A stretch of 64,000 nt of DNA from Lichina pygmaea (Eukaryota; Ascomycota; Lichinomycetes; Lichinales; Lichinaceae). Positions 56,697 to 64,000 of this stretch are shown here, piece after piece. The notes beneath the pieces were generated by a model. It did not search any database, was not told the origin of the DNA, and worked only from the letters and a program-made list of their open reading frames with translations. The position numbers and the translations under genes are program-made. Where the stretch lies: NCBI GenBank assembly GCA_963422465.1, contig OY730171.1, positions 1-64,000 on the forward strand, in the 5' to 3' direction. How positions within the stretch are numbered: the first letter of the stretch is position 1; the number at the start of each line of letters is the position of its first letter.

Positions 56697-57650
56697 ATGT
56701 CACCTTCGACCTCCTCGTCGACGAAGGCTCCTCTGCCAGAGCCGCGTCCTCTTCGGGCACTGCCACGACAATCGACGGCCGGCACGCTGCTGCTTCTCTC
56801 GGCCCTACTGCTGGCCTTCTTCCCGTCCCAGTTCATCTCGGCGTCGCGCTTGCCGTTCGATCTCGTGCGGCAGTCGTCCATCCTCTGGGCCCAACCGAGG
56901 CCGAGGCCGAGTCCGAGTGCGGACGGGGCCATGTCGACCTCGTCGGCGACGACCGCCGCCGCCGCCGCCGCGCCGGCCGGTGGCTGGTTCCAGACGACCT
57001 TCACCCTGCCGCCGAGAGCGCGTGGGTCCTATCTCGTGACGTCGCACGTCGAGTCGACCCTCGGCTCCGAGATCGCCAAGTACCGCGTCGGCATCCTGCA
57101 TCTGTTCGTGCAGCACACGTCGTGCGCCCTCTCGCTCAACGAGAACTGGGACGACGACGTCAGGGCCGACATGTCCGATGCCCTGGATCGCATCGTGCCC
57201 GAGGCAGGCAAGGCCTCCGGCGTGTCCTATCGACACAGCGCCGAGGGCCGCGACGACATGCCCGTAGGTCCCCCCCCCCCCCCCTCCTCCCTCCGCGTCG
57301 CGCCATCTCGTCGCTCCCCGTTGCGGCGTGGCACTCGCGTTCTTGGGGTCGTTGCGATGGTCTACCGAGTGTGCCCTTGGCACGCACGGTCCATCACACA
57401 GACGGACGTCCACTTCCTTCGGCATCCGCCACTACTCTCGACGACGGGTTCGGATCGATCGCGGTGGAGCATTGACGCTGACGGTCCGCAGGCACACATC
57501 AAGTCGGCTCTGATCGGTTCGTCCGTGAGCATCCCAATATCGGACGGCCGCCTGGCGACTGGCACGTGGCAGGGCATCTGGTATCTGGAGTTTCGGGCCG
57601 TCAAGCACACGCGCAGGGTGGTGGCTACGATCAACGGCGAGAGACGCTGA
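56697..57650 (+). CDS. YjbQ/UPF0047 family protein, 2 exons
   Basis: Model: exons 56,697-57,263 and 57,492-57,650; one 228-bp intron containing 15 C; 241 aa. The YjbQ fold is a small trimeric beta-barrel; a thiamin-phosphate-synthase-like activity has been reported for some bacterial members, and the fungal role is unknown. Core motifs: WFQTTFTLPPRARGSYLVT, LHLFVQHTSCALSLNEN, YRHSAEGRDDMP joined to AHIKSALIGSSVSIPI, then GTWQGIWYLEFRA. The core alone starts at an internal ATG (56,931; MSTSSATT), giving 163 aa. The longer form adds 78 residues with a hydrophobic helix (AGTLLLLSALLLAFFP), which would anchor or target the protein. Which start is used cannot be decided from sequence alone. Confidence 0.9.
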   Translation: MSPSTSSSTKAPLPEPRPLRALPRQSTAGTLLLLSALLLAFFPSQFISASRLPFDLVRQSSILWAQPRPRPSPSADGAMSTSSATTAAAAAAPAGGWFQTTFTLPPRARGSYLVTSHVESTLGSEIAKYRVGILHLFVQHTSCALSLNENWDDDVRADMSDALDRIVPEAGKASGVSYRHSAEGRDDMPVGPPPPPSSLRVAPSRRSPLRRGTRVLGVVAMVYRVCPWHARSITQTDVHFLRHPPLLSTTGSDRSRWSIDADGPQAHIKSALIGSSVSIPISDGRLATGTWQGIWYLEFRAVKHTRRVVATINGERR

Positions 57651-58277
57651 CGCGGGCCGACTACGGCTGAGACGGTCCTGCACAAGCACGACGGGTCCAT
57701 GCTCTTGCTTCCGCCTTGGGCGCTCCGGCTCGGCACACTAGAGGGTGTATCGTTGGCCATGCAAACGGCTGGACCGAAGAGCATGCCTCTGTCATCGGAG
57801 GCCTTATCATGATGTCGATCAAGCCGGAGAAGTTGCAGATTAGGCACCAGGTATATCTTTCTCTCGGTTGATCTCGATGATCGTCATGCAGCCATGAAGA
57901 AGCTCATGAGACGTTTGTACGTGGGCATAGGCAGGGGTGGTGGATCGCTGTGCCTACTAGGGTCTGCCGCCCATCAGTGCAAGTCTGCACTGCGATGTAG
58001 AGGACGCACAGGGCGCGTGGACAAGAGACTCCTCTCAAGACGACGACCGCTGCGCCCTTTGTCGATCAAGCCTGACCATAGCCATGCCTGTCACCTTGAG
58101 ACCGAACATCGTAGAACCACACGTCACATTCGAGTACATGTGGGAAACCCTCTCGATAGAATCTGCATCGATCGGCGGCTGCTCTTCGACGATCGAGCCT
58201 GCGACAGGACGCCCCCTCTCCGAAGAAGGACGAGGGGGGAGACAGGACGAAACAGAGACGAGCTCACACCGGCGCCG
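57651..58277. other. Spacer between convergent genes
   Basis: Contains the 3' flanks of the YjbQ-type gene (+) and the low-complexity gene (-). Long GC-rich frames on the plus strand (57,894-58,754) have composition but no recognisable domain and mirror the minus-strand gene beyond 58,278. Confidence 0.5.
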
Positions 58278-58922
58278 TCAGGAGGCAGCAGGTTTCTGGC
58301 GGATGAAGTATGGGTAACCACCGCGCGGAGCAAAGGCCCAGTACCCCGGTTGCAGCGCCGCCTGGATCGTGCCAAGGTTGCGGAGTGTGTACGTGCCGTT
58401 GAGCTCGCACACCCAGAAGGTCTGGCCGCTGCTGGCGCCCTGCGGTACAAGCTGAGTCGGCTTGTTCGCGCCGCTCCTTTGAGCGATGGCCATGTTTTGA
58501 CGATCGACCTCCTCCTTGGTGTTCCCGTACCAGGTGTGTGGGCGCTGAGCGGTGCCGACCGGGGCCGTAGCCGTAGCCGGTGCCGGTGCCGGTGCCACGG
58601 CCGCAGCGGTCGCGCCAGGTTGGGCCATTCCGTAGTAGTAAGCATTCGGATGCATGCCTGGGTGAGGATACTAGGACCTGCCCGTCAGCCAAAGAGTCCG
58701 ACGCCGCCAACCGTTCGAGACAACGAAAACAGAAATGCGGCATGTACGCAATAGTATGGATGCTGCGGGTGGCTCATCTGGCCTTGTCTCTGTGGCGGCT
58801 GCTGTCGCTGCTGTTGCGATTGCGGCTGCTGCTGTTGCTGCGACGTCCTGGGCACATATCTGAAGACCTGGGCGCTGTCGAGTCCGGATGTCGGCGCTGC
58901 CGGAGCGGCGGCAGCAGCGGTC

Positions 58923-58958
<36 letters not shown>

Positions 58959-59528
58959 GCTGGAGCCGATGCCGGTGCTGAAGCTGGAGCTGGAGCTGGA
59001 GCTGGAGCTGGAGCTGGAGCCGGAGCCGGAGCCGGAGCCGGAGCTGGAATCGAAGCGGCAGTGAGGAGTGCGGGCGGCGGTGCCGCCGGAGCAGCCGGGT
59101 TGGGGGCCTGGTACCAGAAGTAGTCCATGAACGATTAGTCGTATCGATGAGATATGTCACAGGTCAGATGGCCGTCGACGACGAGTCGGCGGAATTTACG
59201 TGACGAGATTGCTATTGTGACGTGACCGACGCAGCGGGCAGACGTGTGATCGTGGCCAAAGTGAGATTTTTTCCTCTTTGGTGCCGGTGCCTCGTTCAAG
59301 TCTCGAGCGAGTTGGGAAGGCGATATCACATCCTGGGGCGGTGCAGAGACCATCCCCGAGCGAAATCGCACGGAGACAGAAAGGGGCGGGCCAGACGCAG
59401 ACCGCACTTACGTAGATCCAGACCCAGTTCCCCGTCTCGGGTCTGTTCACCTCCTTCTCCTTCTTCTTCTTCTTCTTCTTCTGCTCGGGAGGATCCTCGA
59501 GCCAGACGTCGACGAACGGCCAGCACAT
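58278..59528 (-). CDS. Ala/Pro/Gln low-complexity protein with Trp/Tyr-rich C-terminal domain
   Basis: Minus strand. The last two exons are well supported: one ending at 58,748, and 58,670-58,278, with a 77-bp intron (GTACAT...CCTAG, GGCTGACGG branch point) joining QHPYYC to YPHPGMHPNAYYYG. Two 5' ends are possible. (a) An ATG at 59,128 (MDYFWYQAPNP), giving 257 aa. (b) An extra exon 59,528-59,412 (MCWPFVDVWLEDPPEQ, Lys run, NWVWIY) with a GTAAGT donor spliced in phase to 59,107. The middle is Ala-Pro dipeptide repeats, poly-Ala and Gln-rich. The C-terminal about 90 residues hold PHTWYGNTKEEVDRQN, FWVCELNGTYTLR and LQPGYWAFAPRGGYPYFIRQ. I do not know a named family; the tail looks like a real domain. 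Confidence 0.65.
58910..59043 (-). repeat. GC-rich trinucleotide/hexanucleotide run in coding sequence
   Basis: GCC-type and GCTCCA/GCTCCG-type repeats encoding poly-Ala and Ala-Pro in the low-complexity protein. Slippage here would change repeat length in steps of one or two residues without loss of frame. Confidence 0.85.
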
Positions 59529-60881
59529 GGTCTCCGCCGCGCTTTTCACTCTCGCTGTACGTATGTAGTCGTCGACGGTCTTGCTATCGGCCGATCGAAG
59601 AAGAGCACCGTGAAAATTCGAGAGGGTTGTCAGCGGAGCGTCTGCACGCGAACGGAAGGAAGCGTGGGCGAGCCATTCAAGCTTGTGTTTGTTCTCAGCA
59701 GAGCCGCTTCCCCTTTTGGCATCCAGTCCCAGGACTGCAGAGCATGTGCCTCGGTGTCACACGGTCTTCGGACTGCAGCTTGACACCAACCGGTTGATTG
59801 CGTTGCCCCAAACTTGACCATCACGTCGACTTGACCCATCCCGGGTTGATGGGATCGTCCGGAGGAGGGCATCCTCGATCGAGCCATGGCGACGGCGGCG
59901 AGAGGATATCATCGGAAGAGACGCTCCCGGCTTCTTCATCCAGCACGGGATGAACTACGTGGAGATGAGGACAGCGTTTGCGACACCGTGGGTCAGGGTC
60001 TTCGCCATCTTTGCACGAGCGATCGGACGATGGAGACGGCCAAGGGGGAAGGAGGAGACGGCGTCGTCGTCGGCTTCACCCACGTCGTACCAAGCGCAAC
60101 GGCGCAGTCTGGACACAGGCCTGTGGTGGATAGGCACGACCATGCATACCGCTCCATGCTCGGGGGGGGGGAGGGGGGCCAGCCGGCTCTTCGGGGGCAG
60201 TGACCAGCGTGCGAACAAGACGAGGAAGCTCAGGGACAGATGCTGTGGGACTACTTGAGCGGAATGGCGCAAGGACCGCACACGTTCCATCTCGAGAGAT
60301 GGAACATCACGGACAGGTAGTACGATCAAGAGGAGCAGTCGGATCCACCCGACAGGCCGCGGTAGCAACGCGACGAGATATCTTCCGACGCCTCAAAACA
60401 CGCCAGATTGGTAGGAGACGGTGCGGCACTGCAGTAGGAGTGCTACGGATCTCTCGCGGCCGCCTGTTCACCGGCCAGACGGCGACGGCGAAGTATCTTT
60501 GGATGCTTCGGCACGCCATGGCAGCAGAGGATGGTGTAGCACCGCGGCGTCCGGTGGGAACACGCCACGCCGGCAACGAGGACCAACAGCAGCTTTCCCG
60601 GTCCGGCCTCCGTCTTTGATGCTCCGCGCACAGCGGCCTCGGATTTGGGCGAACCGTCTTTCGGACGGAGCTGCGGTTTCTGGACGACGGCGCAGCCAGA
60701 GGTAAGACGAGAGCAACGACAGGGCCTCGGTGGGCCAATCACGGACGGACCACCGCAGAGGCCGCCAACGACACGCGGCGAGGGTGGCAGGAAGAGAGCG
60801 GCGGCGCAGCTCCACAAGAGACGAGCGCCGTCGCAGCAATCTCCCGGCCGTGTCCCGCAGCGACGACGAAGGACGAAGATG

Positions 60882-60915
60882 ATGGTGGTGGTGGTGGTGG
60901 TGGTGGTGGTGGTGG
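60882..60915 (+). repeat. (GGT)n microsatellite
   Basis: About eleven GGT units after GATGAT. It would code poly-Val or poly-His in frames that have no other gene character. Confidence 0.9.
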
Positions 60916-61032
60916 TGACGATGACGGGGACGGTCTAGCGTGTGATGGGGTCGATCTCGAAGCCGCATCTTCAGCGACGAGCTTGCGCAGCTTGCTGATT
61001 GGCCGAGCCCGATGATGAAGAGCGATCCCATC

Positions 61033-61060
61033 CGTACTTACTCCGTACGGAGTAAGTACG
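61033..61060. repeat. Perfect 28-bp palindrome
   Basis: Both arms read CGTACTTACTCCGT from the outside in, with no spacer, so the 28 bases equal their own complement. It lies in a spacer with no gene on either side for at least 1 kb. Confidence 0.9.
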
Positions 61061-61577
61061 AGAAAGCCTTCTCTCGGCGGATCGCAATAAAAAACGCATC
61101 CAATCTCCTCCGACATCCATCTCAAAGCCTCGAACAGACCGTGTCACGGGCGTGCCACGGACAGAAGAGCGACGAGAAAGGCTCCTGGAGATGCCAAGTC
61201 CGAGGGCTCGTCCGTGAAGGAAGCGGGGCAGGAAGGGCTTTTGAATCCATCGTCGCCGATGGAGCGTTCGCAGACCCGAGACGAACAAGCGTCGCAGAGG
61301 TGGCAGAGTGCCGAAGCCTCCTGAGCGCGACCATCCCAGTCAAGACCGGCCGCCGACGCGACAGACCCCATGTCGACCCTGCTGCGCCGTCATCCTCGGT
61401 CGTACAGGCTCGGAGACGGGTTCGATACGGTACGACACGACATGCAGCGGTCCAGTTCGACATCGGTCAGCCCAGCCGGGGGCGGCCAGCAAGCTGACAG
61501 CAGACTGGCTGTGCCACCGCCCTCCCCCGTCTTGCACCATCTCTGTCCTGTACGTACGTATCGGAGATTATCTTCGT

Positions 61578-61611
<34 letters not shown>

Positions 61612-62974
61612 CACTGCGGCTCTGCCGGCACAGAGTCGGGTCACATGATCCGAGAGCACGGATTGACGTCACGTGACGTAGACCGTGTTGGCAGCACACT
61701 CCCAGCCGTCCCTTCAGCGGATCCCCCGGCCGTGCCTGACGATCGTCAGCCGCGAAACGCACTCACGAGAGGAAGGAGGGGGGCGTAGAGAGACTGCCGC
61801 ATCGGGCAGCTGCCGCCAGGCTTCGTTCGTGCCCTGAACGGCCGTCTCGGTCCTTTGTTTCCGTCCCAGGAGGCAGTGTCGCCGGGTCGAGGGCGCCGAG
61901 GCCGGGCTCGATTGGAGTGACGACGTCGGTGGCGGCGAGACGGTCGACCGGCCGTTTCGCGTCGAAGAGGATGTGCCGGAGGAGCGAAACGAGAGACGAC
62001 GGCAAACCGAGGCGGAGTCTCCGTTTCGACGACGCCACGCGCAATCACGCGGCCGGCCAGGCGTGCCACGGCCTGTCGGCCCCTGCTGATTGGCCCTGCG
62101 TCGCCAGACTAGGGTGTGTGAGGGTACGAAGTAAAGCCTGAGGCGTTCGATAACCCTATCCGACAGGTCTGCACGGTCCATACCCCTCGACGCCCGGCCT
62201 CCTAGGGCGCGCTGCGTTGGGGCGTGTCGATTGGCGCGCGCGGGTGCCACTTTGGTTCTGTACGGCGTCACGACACAAGTCTGCGTACGCCAGTACGAGC
62301 CGTCAGCCGCTACTTTCACAAGTGATACGACCGGATTGAGGGATCATACCAGTAACAACCAGCAGCTATCTATTGATCATCCGGAGTAGCCCGAGCTAGA
62401 TTTTGTATGGAGGTGTACGCAGACTTTTGTTGCGCCACTGTATCTTACTGTACGTACGAGTATGTACTGTACGTACACCGTCATACTAGTACGCCGTAGG
62501 GGGCACTTCCCCCCCCCCCCCCCCCTTTTTCCCTCGCGTCCATCCGGCCGGGGACCGAGCCGACCTATGGCAGACCCGGCCAGCGATGTGACACCCCCCA
62601 AGCCGAAACGGACGGCCGCCGCTGTACGGTATGGGCTGCGACCGCCACCGGGCCCTGGGACAGGGCGACGCGTTCACGACGGCTCAAGCGATCTGCCGCC
62701 GGCCTTCGCGAAGCATCATCCGGGGCCGTGGACGCCCATCATCGGCCGTCGTCCAATCGCGGCGTCGGGCCGCGTACGTACCTACATAGGTACCTTGCAT
62801 CGAGTCGCAGGCTCGACCGGGGACGGACCTGCCTCTGGATCCGCAGAGGCAGGTACGGCAGGGGTGGGGAGGGGGAGGGGGAGGGGAAGGGGGAGGGGGG
62901 ATGGTGATCCGCCGTTTCGACCCTGCACACACCCCGACCAAGCTTTGACGGGAGGAAGGCCGAGAGAAAAAAAA

Positions 62975-63060
62975 CTCGATATAAAGAGCGGCCTCCCCCG
63001 TCTGCCTGCCTTCCGCTCTCCATCCCGTCGTCCGTCCTCGACAGTCCCCGTACGGTCTAG
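62975..63060 (+). promoter_or_regulatory. TATA box followed by a CT-rich tract
   Basis: GATATAAAGAGCGG near 62,979 followed by CTCCCCCGTCTGCCTGCC and further CT-rich DNA, the usual look of a strong filamentous-fungal core promoter. About 0.95 kb upstream of the next certain ATG (63,935). A splice-donor-like CAACAG/GTGAGC follows at 63,346-63,357, so a 5' UTR exon is possible. Confidence 0.45.
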
Positions 63061-63465
63061 CACGCCCGCCCCCCGTCCTCGCGCCCTCCCCACGACTGGT
63101 TCGTCTCCCCCTTTCGAAGGCAAGACCTTCCCCGTCGCTCCTTCTCTTCTCATCGCTCCTTGAGCCGCCCGGTCCCTTCTGGAAGGTGTATCGGCTCCAT
63201 CGGTCTTCATCGACGTCCGACGTCCCCGACCCTCTTTCTTCGTCCGAGCTCGGCTTTGCCGCTGTGCACTGCGACCAGAAGCGACGCCGTCGACCCGAAA
63301 GGACTTCGTCGGCTGCATCGTGAACGTGTTCCGGTGACCATCGCCAACAGGTGAGCCTGTCGAGCTCGGTCGCGCGTCCGATCTCGTCGTCGGTCGAGAC
63401 CTTGCCCAGACACCATCGACCCCTCCTTCGTTGTTCGCTGTTCGTTTCTCGCCGTACTTTGTTCG

Positions 63466-63480
63466 CCCCCCCCCCCCCCC
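63466..63480 (+). repeat. Poly-C tract (15 C)
   Basis: Homopolymer in the upstream region of the secreted-protein gene. Confidence 0.95.
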
Positions 63481-63795
63481 TCGTGCATGGCCTCCGGACA
63501 AAGGCATTGTGGCCTTGACAATGCGCTGTTCAGCCTGTCCATTCACTCGTCCTCCATTGTGCCCCATTCACTACTTCGATTCCATGCTGCCTCGGGCCGA
63601 CTATTTAAACCTCTGTCTTGGCTCTCCTTCGTCCTTTTTCCTCGCCCGACCATCTTCTCCTTTCCAGCACAAGCGTCTGCGACCCGTCCCTCGAGCCCAC
63701 GCGTTGATCGCTGACCTCGATTCTCTCTCGTCCAGAACCGACCACGTCCTTCCGGGCCGTACCTGCGACGCATCTCCAGAGACGCCCTTCCTGAT

Positions 63796-63808
63796 CGCAT
63801 AAATACCC
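63796..63808 (+). promoter_or_regulatory. TATA-like box upstream of the secreted-protein gene
   Basis: GCATAAATACCC about 130 bases before the ATG at 63,935, followed by CT-rich sequence (CACTCCTTTTCTTCTTC). A second candidate, CTATTTAAACC, lies near 63,601. Positions fit a fungal core promoter. Confidence 0.6.
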
Positions 63809-63934
63809 ACGCGTCGTCCTCGACCGTCCACTCCTTTTCTTCTTCTTGGGACGCATCTCGTCTGGCACGGATCGTTCCCCCCTCCTCGCACCACCCATCT
63901 ACACACCCACGGATCATCCGTCGGTCCCGTCGAC

Positions 63935-64000
63935 ATGCATTTCTCGACCGGCACCCTGGTCGCTCTGGCCATCGGCCTCGTCGGTGTTGACGCCCACATG
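63935..64000 (+). CDS. Secreted protein with His-Met mature N-terminus (candidate AA11-type LPMO), cut by window end
   Basis: Only 22 codons are present: MHFSTGTLVALAIGLVGVDA followed by HM. The first 20 residues form a classical signal peptide with a V-D-A cleavage site, leaving His as residue 1 of the mature protein. Fungal AA11 lytic polysaccharide monooxygenases, which oxidatively cleave chitin, start with HM after just such a peptide, and the N-terminal His is half of their copper brace. The assignment rests on the N-terminus alone. Other secreted proteins can also start with His. The start is preceded by CCCGTCGAC and a TATA-like box. Confidence 0.55.
   Translation, partial: MHFSTGTLVALAIGLVGVDAHM

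Larger units (their letters stand above)
59529..62960. other. GC-rich spacer, no gene supported
   Basis: About 3.4 kb of overlapping open frames on all six frames caused by high GC. No domain or convincing splice pattern found. It holds (GGT)n at about 60,882-60,915, G-runs near 60,160, a perfect 28-bp palindrome at 61,033-61,060, (GGC)n at about 61,583-61,610, three GATTGGC CCAAT-type boxes (near 60,997, 62,088, 62,229), GTACGTAC clusters (near 61,553, 62,450-62,475, 62,774), 17 C at 62,509-62,525 and GGGGA repeats near 62,860-62,900. Confidence 0.55.

Noticed and set aside
57894-58754. 286-codon open frame on the plus strand
   Set aside because: Arg-rich composition typical of the reverse frame of GC-rich coding DNA. 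It overlaps the better supported minus-strand gene at 58,278 onward and shows no domain.
59886-60258. Plus-strand frames starting MATAARGYHRKRRS or MNYVEMRTAF
   Set aside because: Good ATG context, but no domain and no convincing splice extension. High GC makes frames of this length common by chance.
60468-61031. Frame with a poly-His run
   Set aside because: The His run is a reading of the (GGT)n microsatellite; the rest is composition only.
62462-63567. Long overlapping frames before the secreted-protein gene
   Set aside because: Low-complexity Pro/Arg/Gly translations of C-rich and GGGGA-type DNA on both strands. The region looks like promoter and spacer.

Overview
The window is one physical end of a fungal chromosome. 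It opens with about 29 copies of the CCCTAA/TTAGGG telomere repeat, runs through about 45 kb of nested, largely decayed retroelements, and passes near 45.6 kb into GC-rich single-copy DNA with intron-bearing host genes. TTAGGG telomeres, short GT-AG introns with CTGAC-like branch points, gypsy elements that differ mainly by C/T and G/A transitions (a RIP-like pattern), and the gene content point to a filamentous ascomycete (Pezizomycotina), probably a sordariomycete. A hypocrealean host is a guess from general style, not a proof.

Repeat half (1-45,621). The telomere abuts directly a 5'-truncated Ty3/gypsy fossil (family A, 175-4,914). From 4,965 to about 44,593 almost everything sits inside one old LINE insertion, whose own pieces lie at 4,965-5,262, 17,742-19,825, 25,287-25,353 and 43,914-44,593. 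Its first part is antisense ORF1 and the rest is sense ORF2, the twin-priming (5' inversion) geometry. Into this LINE went (i) a head-to-tail pair of gypsy family B elements sharing one middle LTR (5,263-17,741; 5-bp target duplication AAGAA), (ii) a full-length LINE with both ORFs open (19,826-25,273; 13-bp target duplication), and (iii) a gypsy family C element (25,354-43,913; GGAAG). Element C was then hit by two more B copies in opposite orientations (26,763-33,306, TGATG; 36,272-42,809, CTCCT). Two LTR remnants and a pogo/Fot1-like DNA transposon remnant close the block.

The most interesting signal in the repeat half is an antisense reading frame at the 3' end of family B. It is downstream of a TATA-like box on the antisense strand of the LTR, and encodes a Zn(II)2Cys6-spaced cysteine cluster followed by a coiled coil. 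An antisense Cys-rich/coiled-coil frame lies at the same place in the distant family A.

Host half (45,622-64,000). In order: an insulin-degrading-enzyme/Ste23-type M16 metalloprotease (+), a GPR1/FUN34/YaaH acetate-transporter-family membrane protein (+), an Mpp6-like exosome cofactor with a C-terminal CCHC knuckle (-), the complex I zinc subunit NDUFS6 (+), a YjbQ/UPF0047 protein (+), a low-complexity Ala/Pro/Gln protein with a Trp/Tyr-rich C-terminal domain (-), and, cut by the window end, a secreted protein whose predicted mature N-terminus is His-Met, as in AA11-type lytic polysaccharide monooxygenases. These genes do not form a pathway; they look like ordinary chromosome-end housekeeping and secreted genes. 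Spacers are rich in poly-C tracts, trinucleotide runs and TACGTAC-type repeats. All gene models were inferred by eye from splice signals and family conservation.
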